A DNA stretch of 54,658 nucleotides from Bacteroidia bacterium (GCA_017857855.1 JAFMCI010000012.1:1-54658); one strand, 5' to 3'. Positions 7,806 through 17,573 are shown, counted from the stretch's first letter. Numbers and translations: made by a program. The notes: generated by a model from the sequence alone, not told the origin.

Positions 7806-8714
7806 ATGTATAAATTGGCCATATACGCTGGGCTGCTCTTTGTCCTTATACTATCTGGGTGCGCCGAGTCCAAAAAAAGTGACAGGATTACGATAGTGAC
7901 TACCACCGGAATACTAGCAGACTGCGTGCAAAACATAGTCGGCGATCAAGCTGAAGTAATTTCACTCATGGGTGCGGGTGTAGATCCTCACTTGTATAAG
8001 GCCTCGCAAGGTGACATTTCAAAACTAGCTAATGCAGATATTGTCATTTACAATGGGCTACATTTAGAGGGTAAAATGGCAAAAATGCTCGAAAACTATA
8101 ACCAGCAAAAACCTACTTACGCCATTGGTTCATATATGGACCCTGCAAAGCTCAAGCGCGTAGACGGTTCTTCAGACCTTGTAGATCCACATGTTTGGTT
8201 TAACCCTACGCTTTGGATGCAAGGTTTAAAAGGAATTGCAAACGAGCTGTCTAAGGTTAAAGGATTAGAAAAAACGAACGCCAATTATGACGTATATGCC
8301 CAGCAAGTAAACGCATCTCAAGCAAAGCTAATTGCTGCATTGGATAGCAATCTGGTGCAAGAAAAAAGAATTTTAATTACCAGTCACGATGCCTTTTCTT
8401 ACTTTGGAGATGCTTTTGGTTTTGCGGTTCGAGGGTTACAAGGTATATCTACCGCGGCGGAGTATGGCGCTAGAGACGTCAAAGATTTGACTGATTACAT
8501 TATTACGCATAACATAAAATCAGTTTTTGTGGAAACCAGCGTTTCCGATAAAAACCTGCAAGCCGTTCTTGACGGAGCTAATGCACGAAACTACCAATTA
8601 ACTATCGGAGGAACCTTGTATAGTGACGCTTTAGGTGCTGATGGTACCTTTGAAGGAACCTACATCGGCATGATTGAAACCAATGTAAACACCATAATAA
8701 ACGGGCTAAAATGA
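7806..8714 (+). CDS. Zinc/manganese ABC transporter substrate-binding lipoprotein
   Basis: This cluster A-I (TroA/ZnuA/MntC family) binding protein captures Mn2+ or Zn2+ in the periplasm and delivers it to the permease. Its 302 residues fit the family. The lipoprotein signal has its Cys at 19 (LSGC). The three histidine ligands are visible: His62 (DPHLY), His129 (DPHVWFNP) and His194 (SHDAF); the fourth ligand is an acidic residue near the C-terminus in the SDALG-ADGTFEGTY region. The long His-rich loop of many ZnuA proteins is missing, which leans towards Mn or broad specificity. First gene of a four-gene operon; it overlaps the ATPase gene by 4 bp. Confidence 0.93.
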   Translation: MYKLAIYAGLLFVLILSGCAESKKSDRITIVTTTGILADCVQNIVGDQAEVISLMGAGVDPHLYKASQGDISKLANADIVIYNGLHLEGKMAKMLENYNQQKPTYAIGSYMDPAKLKRVDGSSDLVDPHVWFNPTLWMQGLKGIANELSKVKGLEKTNANYDVYAQQVNASQAKLIAALDSNLVQEKRILITSHDAFSYFGDAFGFAVRGLQGISTAAEYGARDVKDLTDYIITHNIKSVFVETSVSDKNLQAVLDGANARNYQLTIGGTLYSDALGADGTFEGTYIGMIETNVNTIINGLK

Positions 8715-9490
8715 AGCAACCACCTATTATAGAAGTACATAATCTTACGGTGTTGTATGGCCGTAAGCCAGCTCTTTGGAACATAGACTTTGACCTACCC
8801 GAAAAACAAGTAATAGGCATAATGGGTCCCAATGGAAGCGGTAAAAGCACCTTGCTAAAAAGCATTATGGGCGTTGTTACACCTACTAGCGGATTTACCA
8901 AGGTGTACGACCAAAGTCTGAATAACGTAAGAGATCGAGTGAGCTATGTGCCACAGCGACAGGACATAGACTGGGATTTTCCTGCAAGTGTTTGGGAAAT
9001 CGTAGCGATGGGCCGATACCAAAAACGTGGATTGTTCAAAAAACTAACCACAGAAGACCAAGATATAATTACCGACAGTCTAGAAAAAGTAAACATGCTA
9101 GGCTACGCCAAACGACAAATAAGCCAACTCTCTGGCGGGCAGCAGCAGCGCGTATTTTTAGCCAGAGCTATCGCTCAGCAAGGTGATCTATTCCTAATGG
9201 ACGAACCCTTTGCAGGGGTAGATATTGCTACCGAAGAGATGATTATTTCCCTGCTAAAAGACATGAAAGAGGCAGGCAAAACCCTTGTTATTGTACACCA
9301 CGATTTGCACACTGCACAATCTTACTTTGACCACCTGGTTCTGCTCAATACAAGACTTATAGCAAGTGGACCAACGGAAGAAGTTTTTACCGACCAAATA
9401 CTCACGGACACCTATGGCGGAAAGCTTACCACCATATCTAAAATAAGTCAAGAACTCGAAAATAAAGAATTTCCGATTCGCCATAAATGA
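8711..9490 (+). CDS. Zinc/manganese ABC transporter ATP-binding protein
   Basis: This is the 259-residue ATPase subunit of the metal importer. It has Walker A GPNGSGKST, a Q-loop in VPQRQDIDWDFP (typical of Mn/Zn ATPases), ABC signature LSGGQQQR, Walker B LFLMDEP and the H-loop in IVHHDLHTA. It closely follows the TroB/MntB pattern. The ATG overlaps the end of the binding-protein gene, and its own end overlaps the first permease, so the subunits are probably co-translated. Cytoplasmic face of the inner membrane. Confidence 0.95.
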   Translation: MKQPPIIEVHNLTVLYGRKPALWNIDFDLPEKQVIGIMGPNGSGKSTLLKSIMGVVTPTSGFTKVYDQSLNNVRDRVSYVPQRQDIDWDFPASVWEIVAMGRYQKRGLFKKLTTEDQDIITDSLEKVNMLGYAKRQISQLSGGQQQRVFLARAIAQQGDLFLMDEPFAGVDIATEEMIISLLKDMKEAGKTLVIVHHDLHTAQSYFDHLVLLNTRLIASGPTEEVFTDQILTDTYGGKLTTISKISQELENKEFPIRHK

Positions 9491-10776
9491 TGGAATTTTG
9501 GGGACATATCACCACTTTTTTCTCAGCCGAAAACTACACGCTTTTTGTCGTTGGAATAGGTTCTGGTATACTCTGTTTTGCCTCGGGCGTTGTGGGTACC
9601 TTTACCTATTTGCGAAAACGCGCTTTGATAGGTGACGTTATATCCCACTCTGTATTGCCTGGGGTTGCAATTGCTTTTATGTTAACTGGAGTTAAAAATC
9701 CTGTTTACTTCTTAATCGGCGCTGTTATTTCTGGCTTGTTGGCCATTTGGATTGTGGATTACGTACAAGCCAAATCTAAGTTAAAACCAGATGCAATATT
9801 GGCACTTACCTTGAGTGTTTTCTTTGGTTTAGGAATAGTTTTACTCACTAAAATACAGCATAGCGGCAACGATGCGCAGAGCGGCTTAGACAGTTTTTTA
9901 TTTGGGAAAGCAGCATCCATGAGCATAGCCGACGTAAAGCTTTTTTCAATTATTGCCATTATAAATATTGCCTGTATTCTTATCTTCTTACGCGGTTTTA
10001 GCTTGGTGAGTTTTGATGAGAACTATGCCCGTGGTATTGGTTTTAACATTAAATTTCTTAAATCATTTTTAGCACTTCTCACTGTACTTACGGTGGCTAT
10101 TGGCGTACAAGCCGTGGGCGTAGTGCTTATGGCTGCATTACTTATTACTCCTGCCGCTGGGGCTCGATTTTTAACCAATTCTATCAGACGAATGCTGATG
10201 TATGCCGGTTTGTTTGGATTCCTGAGTGGGGTAATTGGTGTTTTCATTAGCTATAGTGGGACTGGGATGCCCACAGGACCTTGGATTGTAGTGGTGTTAT
10301 CCTTATTTACCATCACAGCAATTATGCTTGGAAAACAACGCGGCGTAATTGCCAGACTGAAATTAAGAAAAGGAAATCACATCAAAATCAATAACGAGAA
10401 CGTACTAAAAGACATTTACAAACTAGCAGATGATGGCCAAAAAACCATTGAAACCTCCATTCTTTTACAACAAGAAAAATACGCTACATCTGAACTAAAA
10501 GCTATTTTAAATCGCTTGGAAAGACAAGACTATTTAGATCAAGTTCGTGGCTTTATTATACTAAGCGACCGAGGTAGAATAGCCGCAAGAGAAGTTATCC
10601 GTAAGCATAGATTATGGGAGATTTACTTGTCCAAGTATTTTCAAATGCAAGAGGACCACGTGCATGATGATGCCGAAGGTATAGAACACGTTATAACCCC
10701 AGAAATAGAAAAGCATTTAATCAAACTCTTAGAACGACCTGAAATAGACCCGCACCAAAGTGAAATCCCATACTAA
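9487..10776 (+). CDS. Metal ABC transporter permease fused to a DtxR/MntR-like domain
   Basis: This 429-residue protein has two parts. Residues 1-285 form an ABC-3 permease (TroC/ZnuB family) with about eight membrane helices and the GDVISHSVLPG motif near 46-56. Residues about 300-429 look like a DtxR-family regulator: a winged helix (ATSELKAILNRLERQDYL, then a beta wing), then the metal-binding dimerisation part HRLWEIYLSKYF, HDDAEGIEHVI and a terminal DPHQSEIP. Those His, Glu and Asp residues are the usual MntR/IdeR metal ligands. The family's normal permease length is about 280, so the extra 140 residues are real. The fused domain may sense cytoplasmic metal and gate transport; whether it still binds DNA is open. 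Confidence 0.92.
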   Translation: MMEFWGHITTFFSAENYTLFVVGIGSGILCFASGVVGTFTYLRKRALIGDVISHSVLPGVAIAFMLTGVKNPVYFLIGAVISGLLAIWIVDYVQAKSKLKPDAILALTLSVFFGLGIVLLTKIQHSGNDAQSGLDSFLFGKAASMSIADVKLFSIIAIINIACILIFLRGFSLVSFDENYARGIGFNIKFLKSFLALLTVLTVAIGVQAVGVVLMAALLITPAAGARFLTNSIRRMLMYAGLFGFLSGVIGVFISYSGTGMPTGPWIVVVLSLFTITAIMLGKQRGVIARLKLRKGNHIKINNENVLKDIYKLADDGQKTIETSILLQQEKYATSELKAILNRLERQDYLDQVRGFIILSDRGRIAAREVIRKHRLWEIYLSKYFQMQEDHVHDDAEGIEHVITPEIEKHLIKLLERPEIDPHQSEIPY

Positions 10777-11636
10777 TGAATGATTTTTATACGATACTAA
10801 CCGCTAGCCTTGTTGCTATAAACTGCGCTTTAATGGGCGGTTTTTTAATGATGCGTAAAATGGTCATGATAGGGGATGCTATATCGCACGCTGTATTACC
10901 GGGCATTTTTATGGCATATTACATCTCGGGTTCCACCGCAAGTTTACCCATACTAGCGGGGGCTGCGTTCAGTGGCATTCTTGCTACCTTAATGATAGAA
11001 TGGTTTACTAAAAAAGCACGACTACAGAGCGATGCTGCCATTGGAGTTTCTTATACGTTGCTCTTTGCAATTGGCATTATACTCATCTCTAAATGGGGAC
11101 AGAATGCAGACTTAGATCAACAATGTGTGTTGTATGGCGAGATTGAACAAATATCATTTTGGCTACAACCCATAGCTTTTGGCATAGTGTTACCCAAGCA
11201 AACTGTTATTCTATTGGCCGTTGCTGTACTCCTAATTGGAGCAGTTATTTGGGGTTACAAAGGCTTGTTTATTACCACTTTTGATCCCGATTTTGCCCTT
11301 TCAACCGGCGTAGCAGTAACCTTTTGGCATTACTTTTTAATGAGCGGCGTGTCTCTTACTACCGTAGTGAGTTTTGAATCTGTAGGCGCAATTTTAGTTA
11401 TTGCCTTTTTATCTGGACCGCCAGCCATTGCTTATCTGCTTACAGAAGACTTTAAAAAGATGCTCATATTGGCTTGCCTGGTTGGTATTTTATGTTCCAT
11501 TGGAGGTTATTATGCCGCTAAATGGCTGGATGTATCCGTAGCAGGAGCTATTTCTACCTTTATTGGATTGGTGTTTATGGTAGTATTTATCGGCACTTCT
11601 TTAGTAAAACGTAAGGTAGATGTAATATCTACCTAA
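10776..11636 (+). CDS. Second metal ABC transporter permease
   Basis: This 286-residue ABC-3 family integral membrane protein (TroD-like) has about eight helices and the GDAISHAVLPG motif near residues 33-43. It starts at the last base of the preceding gene, so the operon is binding protein, ATPase, permease-regulator, permease. Two different permeases would form a heterodimeric channel, as in TroCD systems. It lacks any C-terminal regulator domain, unlike its partner. Confidence 0.94.
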   Translation: MNDFYTILTASLVAINCALMGGFLMMRKMVMIGDAISHAVLPGIFMAYYISGSTASLPILAGAAFSGILATLMIEWFTKKARLQSDAAIGVSYTLLFAIGIILISKWGQNADLDQQCVLYGEIEQISFWLQPIAFGIVLPKQTVILLAVAVLLIGAVIWGYKGLFITTFDPDFALSTGVAVTFWHYFLMSGVSLTTVVSFESVGAILVIAFLSGPPAIAYLLTEDFKKMLILACLVGILCSIGGYYAAKWLDVSVAGAISTFIGLVFMVVFIGTSLVKRKVDVIST

Positions 11637-11716
11637 AATATTATGCATCTCCGTAGGATTTAGATATCTAACTTATTTAGTGCTTATCATTGTAGCTGTA
11701 AAGGCTTTTATAGGTT

Positions 11717-13594
11717 TTGACCGCAAAGAAGTACATAATGACATTCATTTTGGGTGTTTTTGTCTCTGTGTCTTGTGCACAGGATAGTACTGCTTTTTTT
11801 ACGTTTACTGCACAAGATATAGCGGCCAACAACATTACAAACTTAGAAGAGGCGCTGCAACTCACCCCATTTTTCTATCAATTAACAAGTAGTGATAATA
11901 CTATAAATACAGTCGGTAATTTACCTGCTAATTCCATCATCGTTTACAAAGACAATTTCCCACTCATGATGGATCAGAACATAGGATACGATCTAAAAGC
12001 AATACCCATGTGGGATATCGAGCGAATGGAACTGTATACTAGTAATATTTCTGTAGGTATAAAAAACAGTGGTTACCTCATCATTCACTTGCGCACCTTT
12101 AAAGGTCCCAATTCACCAATAAGAGCCTCTGCGCAGGTTGTAAATAACTCCGCAAGTGATGTTCATACTTCATTTTCGTTGGGACTTACCAATAGGGTTC
12201 ACACAGGACAAATTGCCTTAAATAGAAGTTTTACCTCAGCTCTTTTTGCACTTGAAAACGAGCGTTCAACGCTCATTCACCCTGCCGAGCGCTATGACCT
12301 AAACCTCAAATACAGTTATAAAATATTACGTAGTTTAACCTTAGATGTTGCCAGTAACCACAGCATGTTAACCCTCAAAAAGAAAGGCAGTATATTGGAA
12401 GGTACCTCCAGAGTTAGAGACCAAACCACCCAATTTAGCAGTCATAATATAAATGGCCGCTTGAGTACTGCACTCTCCCGATACCATACCCTTAGCCTTA
12501 GTGGACTAATTAGCAGGATGAGCAATGATATCACTATTTGGGACAAAGACTTAAGCACTGGAAAGCAGAATAAATACAATGATGCAGCTGGTATTTACAG
12601 TTCAGGATTTGACTACGGCTATATGCAACTGCTACTAAAATCAGCCGGAAAGAAATTAAATTACAACTTAGGAATAGAGCTGAGCAATACCATTGACAAC
12701 CACTTTTCTAATATAAACGCCATTGCAACCCAATATGCCGATTATTCCTTATTTGGCCTATTTGAATATCAATTTAGGAATACATTCAAACTAGAAGGGG
12801 GAGTTAAAACCTTAAATAACAATCTCACTAAACCAAAGGCGATGCCGATGGCTAAGCTAACCTTAGCACCTACAAATGACGTGCAGTTATCTGCTTGTTT
12901 TCAGAGAAGTACGTCCTATCCACAATTTAGCCAATGGTTTTATCCTAGCAACTTAACCAATACCTACCAAAACAACATATTACTAGAACCCACAGACTTG
13001 AGCACGCTGCATCTTAATTTATTGATTAAAAAGGACGTGATTACCATTAACAGTGGCCTATTGTACAATAGAAATAATAAGTTGCCTCGTAACGAATTCA
13101 GCACCAAATGGCAAAATGAAAGCGAAACCTCAGGATCTGCAACGTATATCAGCATGAAGTATAAAGGTGATTTTTGGATGCTCCAACCTACTGCGGTAAT
13201 ACACGGCACCAATGAAGTAAAAGACACTACCGGATTAAACTTTTTTCAGCCTGAACTAACCATACTAGGTAATTTAACCGTTCCCAAAACAGGACTAACT
13301 TGTTACACCGTCGTAAGATTAATAGGTCGTAAAACCTCTTCTGAATTAAAAAACGGCACCATCCTATTGAAGGAATATGACGCCATGAACAACGTAAACG
13401 CAGGCCTAAATTACGCATTTGCGAGTAACGTGCTCCAACTGGGTTTTGGGGTAATCAATACGCTAAATAGCACACTAATTAATAGAACAACCTTCACCTT
13501 AACCGAAACAGCGATAACCGAAGGCGGCTCTTTTGATTTAATTAATTCTAGACCCCGATCTTTTTACTTTAAACTAAAGTATACACTCAAGTGA
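11717..13594 (+). CDS. TonB-dependent receptor-like protein (haem-type, HmuR partner)
   Basis: This 625-residue outer-membrane protein has a signal peptide ending near CAQ, a short plug-like region (about 28-130: ITNLEEALQLTPFF, then NSIIVYKDNFPLM and WDIERMELYT) and a long beta barrel to an LKYTLK end. No carboxypeptidase-like N-terminal domain is present, and the plug is short. TTG at 11717 gives an n-region with two lysines and is preferred; ATG at 11738 is the alternative. It overlaps by 4 bp with an HmuY-like lipoprotein gene, an arrangement known for haem uptake. Ligand is inferred from that neighbour only. Confidence 0.75.
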   Translation: MTAKKYIMTFILGVFVSVSCAQDSTAFFTFTAQDIAANNITNLEEALQLTPFFYQLTSSDNTINTVGNLPANSIIVYKDNFPLMMDQNIGYDLKAIPMWDIERMELYTSNISVGIKNSGYLIIHLRTFKGPNSPIRASAQVVNNSASDVHTSFSLGLTNRVHTGQIALNRSFTSALFALENERSTLIHPAERYDLNLKYSYKILRSLTLDVASNHSMLTLKKKGSILEGTSRVRDQTTQFSSHNINGRLSTALSRYHTLSLSGLISRMSNDITIWDKDLSTGKQNKYNDAAGIYSSGFDYGYMQLLLKSAGKKLNYNLGIELSNTIDNHFSNINAIATQYADYSLFGLFEYQFRNTFKLEGGVKTLNNNLTKPKAMPMAKLTLAPTNDVQLSACFQRSTSYPQFSQWFYPSNLTNTYQNNILLEPTDLSTLHLNLLIKKDVITINSGLLYNRNNKLPRNEFSTKWQNESETSGSATYISMKYKGDFWMLQPTAVIHGTNEVKDTTGLNFFQPELTILGNLTVPKTGLTCYTVVRLIGRKTSSELKNGTILLKEYDAMNNVNAGLNYAFASNVLQLGFGVINTLNSTLINRTTFTLTETAITEGGSFDLINSRPRSFYFKLKYTLK

Positions 13595-14592
13595 GAAACC
13601 TGTTTTATATAGCTTTTGCGGTGCTATTAACTTCGTGTTTTGAACCCGATGAAGTATTGCCAAAGCAAAAAGTAAATGAAATTATAATTAGACTTAATAC
13701 CTCTACAAACCAAGCCACGTATGTAAACCTAAGCAATCTTTTAAACAACAACATTGGGGTACAAACCCAATGGCAACTCAAGTTTCAGCATGCGGAAAAT
13801 GCCTGGGCTATATACATCAATCCACTCGCCAAAGCAGGAATACATAATACCACCAATACCGATTTTAAAGCTATAAATTCTAGCTATGAGACCAGTAAAA
13901 TTACATGGCAAGTAGATATTCCAACGGCATCTGGCACCTATCCAGCCATTGGTGCGTGGGGTGATTATTCGTTTAGCAATCCGGAATCCTATAAAGACGT
14001 TTTTATCATGACTTGGGAAGAAACCGGTACCTATTATTTTTATAAATTTCAACTCCTGGACGCGACAGACTCTGCCTATCATATTCGGTATGGTGCGCTT
14101 AATGATTCAGTAGGACAAACCAAATGGATTGTAAAAAATCAAAATTACGCCCACTCTTACTTTAGCCTAAAAGACGATGCTCTTTTTACCCGCTTAGAGC
14201 CCAATAAAGAAGATTGGAACATCTGTTTTACCTATATTTCGGACTCGACCAAACTACATCCTAATTTACCCCACATCCCCACTGCTAATGCTTTCTTTGG
14301 ACTTTTTCAAACCCTCAATATAAACCAAGATCTAAACAAGATATATCTTGATACATCTACCCGCTTTAATGAAATCGATTACTTTTATGCGCGTGATTTA
14401 CCCTATACTCGGACAGACCAATTACTCAGTCCATTTTTTAGGTGGGATTTTGTAGCTCAGCAAGCATTTACTGAAAATGAGATTGTTTTAATCGTAAAAA
14501 ACAAAGAAAAGTATTTCGCTTTGCAACCTACCTCTGTTACCAGTCAAGGACTCGAATCCTTAGAATTTAAACTCCGTGTAAAGCAGTTATAA
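13591..14592 (+). CDS. HmuY-like lipoprotein (putative haem-binding)
   Basis: This 333-residue protein starts at GTG. It has a lipoprotein signal with Cys near 16 (LLTSCFEP). The N-terminal half resembles HmuY-family haemophores: a W-x-L-x-F motif (TQWQLKFQ, about 56-63), then a TDFKAIN segment. A beta-rich region with W-x-x-x-GTYYFYKFQLLDA (around 142-156) is also typical of that fold. HmuY proteins bind haem at the cell surface and hand it to a TonB receptor, and the upstream overlapping gene encodes one. The length is above the about 220 residues of classical HmuY, so the C-terminal part is extra. Similarity judged by eye. Confidence 0.65.
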   Translation: MRNLFYIAFAVLLTSCFEPDEVLPKQKVNEIIIRLNTSTNQATYVNLSNLLNNNIGVQTQWQLKFQHAENAWAIYINPLAKAGIHNTTNTDFKAINSSYETSKITWQVDIPTASGTYPAIGAWGDYSFSNPESYKDVFIMTWEETGTYYFYKFQLLDATDSAYHIRYGALNDSVGQTKWIVKNQNYAHSYFSLKDDALFTRLEPNKEDWNICFTYISDSTKLHPNLPHIPTANAFFGLFQTLNINQDLNKIYLDTSTRFNEIDYFYARDLPYTRTDQLLSPFFRWDFVAQQAFTENEIVLIVKNKEKYFALQPTSVTSQGLESLEFKLRVKQL

Positions 14593-14595
14593 GGC

Positions 14596-15921
14596 TTAGT
14601 TAAACTCAAACTTTGCTTCTTCAAATTTTCCGGAACTCATGAGTAAAATGTTATCCCCTTTTTGATACGCCGCATTTACTAATGCTGCTAAAATTTCTGG
14701 AGAATGCACTATTTCAACATTTTCAAAGCATTCTGCTACGTAATTGGGCTCCACAAATTGCATTTTTTTATGCTCAAAAACGGCATCGTTATAAAACACA
14801 ATTGCTTTATCTGCAGCGGCCATTCCGCCTTTGTAAAGGGGTAAAAAATCGCGATTTAGGCTGCTAAATGTGTGCAACTCAAATACCGCTAGTAGCGGAC
14901 CATTGTACGTTTCCTTTATAGCTTCTGTAGTTGCCTTTAGCTTGCTAGGCGAATGCGCAAAATCCCTATATACCACCTGATTTTCTGTCTCCTTTATTTT
15001 TTCCATTCTACGACCAGCTCCTGTAAAACTTCCAGCAGCTTTATAAAAAGAGTCGGCATTTATCCCTATCTGCTCGCAAACCAATTGGGCAGCATGCAGA
15101 TTTTCTAAATTGTGCTTACCTACTACGTTTAGCTTATATTCTTTACCTTCATGTTTAAGCACACTTCCATATTTATCAGAGATAAAGTTTGGCGTATTGT
15201 ACGGTTTGTTTTTGACTGTAGTTTCTGCAGCAAGCTGAGCTAAATATTCATCCTTCTCAAACCAAAAATAAACAGCATCATCACCATGCGTAGCTATATA
15301 TTTTCTAAATGTATCCACGTATAACTCAAACGTAGGGAATACGTTAATGTGATCATACGCAATACCTGTAATAATAGATACATGTGGATTGTACCATAAG
15401 AATTTAGATCGTAAATCTAACGGCGAAGAAAGGTACTCATCCCCTTCAATAATAACCAAAGGAGCCTCGCTTAGTCTTACTGATAAATCAAATCCGTCGA
15501 TAGAACTACCGACCAAATAATCAAAATCTAAACGTAGTTCAGAAAGCACATGCATAATCATGGCAGTAGTCGTAGTTTTTCCGTGACTTCCCGCTACCAC
15601 AATGCGTTTTTTATCTTGGCAATGACGAGCAACGAACTCCGGAAATGACATAATACTCAATCCAAGTTCTCTAGCTCTAGCTAACTCAGGGTTATCAGCA
15701 CGCGCATGCATACCTACTATTACCACATCCAAATCTTGCGATATTACCGTAGCATCCCAGCCCATCGATGTAGGCAGGAGTCCTTCTTTTTCTAAGTTTT
15801 CCTTGGCGGGATTATAAATAGCATCATCACTACCGGTAACCTTGTATCCTGCTCTATGCAATGCGATGGCCAAGTTGTGCATAATCGCACCACCTATGGC
15901 AATTAAATGTACTCGTTTCAA
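14596..15921 (-). CDS. mpl: UDP-MurNAc:L-Ala-gamma-D-Glu-meso-DAP ligase
   Basis: Mpl attaches the murein tripeptide, recovered from old peptidoglycan, directly to UDP-MurNAc. The 441 residues fit the family. The order is an N-terminal Rossmann-type domain (HLIAIGGAIMHNLA), the Mur-ligase ATP loop GSHGKTTTT (111-119), a central domain with EGDEY and a C-terminal domain ending MSSGKF. The variant sequence GGxxMHNLA distinguishes Mpl from MurC. The start is TTG at 15921, followed by the conserved KRVHLIAIGG. Stand-alone gene, convergent with the HmuY-like gene. Cytoplasmic. Confidence 0.93.
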   Translation of the reverse strand: MKRVHLIAIGGAIMHNLAIALHRAGYKVTGSDDAIYNPAKENLEKEGLLPTSMGWDATVISQDLDVVIVGMHARADNPELARARELGLSIMSFPEFVARHCQDKKRIVVAGSHGKTTTTAMIMHVLSELRLDFDYLVGSSIDGFDLSVRLSEAPLVIIEGDEYLSSPLDLRSKFLWYNPHVSIITGIAYDHINVFPTFELYVDTFRKYIATHGDDAVYFWFEKDEYLAQLAAETTVKNKPYNTPNFISDKYGSVLKHEGKEYKLNVVGKHNLENLHAAQLVCEQIGINADSFYKAAGSFTGAGRRMEKIKETENQVVYRDFAHSPSKLKATTEAIKETYNGPLLAVFELHTFSSLNRDFLPLYKGGMAAADKAIVFYNDAVFEHKKMQFVEPNYVAECFENVEIVHSPEILAALVNAAYQKGDNILLMSSGKFEEAKFEFN

Positions 15922-15969
15922 TACTATGATTTCTTAATTCTTCGTTGTACGAAAATAATTGAACTTGAT

Positions 15970-16179
15970 ATGAAAAAAATCGTCTTCGTTAGTCTCTTGT
16001 TGGTTTCTGGCTTATTTAGTTTACAGTACACGCTAATTAAGTCGTCTAGTTGGGGGCAAGTTCGTAACTTTACCACACAAAAAGCCCCTGTTATAAGTCA
16101 TTACGAAGTGATTTATGTGTATCCATCAGACAGTACACATCAAGCCAATCAAGATCACTATCAACGCAGCGCTATATAA
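15970..16179 (+). CDS. Small secreted or membrane hypothetical protein
   Basis: The product is 69 residues from ATG 15970. A frame extension to 15907 exists, but the ATG gives a clean signal sequence: MKK, then a hydrophobic run to about residue 19. The mature part is short and polar. No family is recognised. It lies divergent from mpl and upstream of the radical SAM gene. The signal-like start is the main argument that it is real. Confidence 0.45.
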   Translation: MKKIVFVSLLLVSGLFSLQYTLIKSSSWGQVRNFTTQKAPVISHYEVIYVYPSDSTHQANQDHYQRSAI

Positions 16180-16250
16180 TTGAAGTTTTTTAAATTATTT
16201 TCCTAAAAATGAAAATAATTATCCCTGGTAAAGTTGCATACTAAAAAAAG

Positions 16251-17354
16251 TTGGCTTATTATGTAGTCAACGATTTGGATAATAATATTGTCATACCGAA
16301 AAATGTAAAAGGCCGTGGAGCCTTACTCAACACCCCCAATCAGTTTAGCCAACACGTAGTTGAAGATTTTTGGGATGGGTCTTATTACGACGAAGAGTTT
16401 TTACTAAATAATAACGAAACATCGTATACCGACATTTTTCCAAAAACCATAATCAATAAAGTAGACAGTCCTGATGTACCCGCCAACTGGAGCATGAATC
16501 CATACCAAGGATGTGAGCACGGATGTATTTATTGCTACGCACGAATTACCCACGAATACTGGGGATACAGTGCAGGAACCGAGTTCGAAAAAAATATATT
16601 AGTTAAAAAAGATGCTGCGGCGCTTCTAACTAAAAAACTAAAAAGCAGAACTTGGACCGGCGAAACCATAATGCTTAGCGGGAATACAGATTGCTACCAA
16701 CCTGCAGAGAAAAAATATGGCATCACCCGGCAACTCTTGGAAGTGTGCCTAAAGTACAATCAACCCGTAGGAATTATCACCAAAAATGCCCTTATCTGTC
16801 GCGATATAGATATATTGAAACAACTAGCAGAGAAGAACTTGGTGCAAGTGCACCTAAGTATTACTACGCTCGACGAGTCACTGCGAAGAGTTATGGAACC
16901 ACGAACATCAACATCTGCCAATAAACTAAAAACCATAGCACTTTTAAGTGAAGCAAATATCCCCGTACATGTTATGCTTGCGCCTATCATACCCGGATTA
17001 AATAGTGATGAAGTATTTTCTATATGCGAAGCGGTAAGTAAAGCGGGAGCAACAAGCCTTAATCACACCATGGTCAGACTAAACGGCGCTATTGCCCTCC
17101 TTTTTGAAGATTGGATACTGAAAACATTCCCCCTAAAGGCTACCCGGGTGCTTAATCTCATCGCCCAATCCCAAGGGGGTAAACTGGGCAATACCACGCC
17201 AGGCGAGCGTATGCGGGGCAGCGGAGTACTGGCAGAGTCCATTCACCAGCAAGTGCGACTCGCCAAAAAGAAATTTAACCTACACTACAAACCTAAACCA
17301 CTCGCTACTAGTGTACACCCTTTTGTGAGCAGTGCTCAGCTTAACTTGTTTTAA
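16251..17354 (+). CDS. Radical SAM protein, PA0069/SplB-like family
   Basis: This 367-residue protein has the radical SAM cluster motif Cys88-x3-Cys92-x2-Cys95 (GCEHGCIYCYAR). NPYQGCEHGCIYCYAR preceded by a KGRGA segment (20-24) identifies the PA0069-type family, related to spore photoproduct lyase; its members' substrates are not established. MLSGNTDCYQPAE (about 143-155) is also conserved. The likely start is TTG at 16251, because an in-frame stop lies nine bases before it and no ATG precedes the conserved KGRGA. It has no operon partners. Confidence 0.85.
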   Translation: MAYYVVNDLDNNIVIPKNVKGRGALLNTPNQFSQHVVEDFWDGSYYDEEFLLNNNETSYTDIFPKTIINKVDSPDVPANWSMNPYQGCEHGCIYCYARITHEYWGYSAGTEFEKNILVKKDAAALLTKKLKSRTWTGETIMLSGNTDCYQPAEKKYGITRQLLEVCLKYNQPVGIITKNALICRDIDILKQLAEKNLVQVHLSITTLDESLRRVMEPRTSTSANKLKTIALLSEANIPVHVMLAPIIPGLNSDEVFSICEAVSKAGATSLNHTMVRLNGAIALLFEDWILKTFPLKATRVLNLIAQSQGGKLGNTTPGERMRGSGVLAESIHQQVRLAKKKFNLHYKPKPLATSVHPFVSSAQLNLF

Positions 17355-17470
17355 AACTAAAGTTTGTAAGAAAATAACACACGTTTTAATCACAATTAAT
17401 TTTTGTCTAGAATGATATATTGAGCGTGTTTGACTATATTCGTAATATTGCCTTATAAAAAATAGCATGA

Positions 17471-17519
17471 AAACAACAAACAACAAACAACAAACAACAA
17501 ACAACAATCAACAATCAAC
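17471..17519 (+). repeat. Heptanucleotide tandem repeat (5 x AAACAAC + 2 x AATCAAC)
   Basis: Seven consecutive 7-bp units directly follow an ATG at 17467. Reading from that ATG gives only 19 codons before TAG at 17524. The secreted-protein frame starting at 17574 is open back to 17463 in another phase. One added unit, or two lost, would join the ATG to it. Slipped-strand change at such a tract is a classic on/off switch. Confidence 0.75.
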
Positions 17520-17573
17520 AGCTTAGGCTCTAACCATTTAGGATTCAGAAAAGTTGTTAAATCTCTAACTTTC

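Noticed and set aside
17467-17526. A separate 19-codon gene over the heptamer repeat
   Set aside because: It is only repeat sequence and ends at once; it is better read as the out-of-phase start of the following gene.
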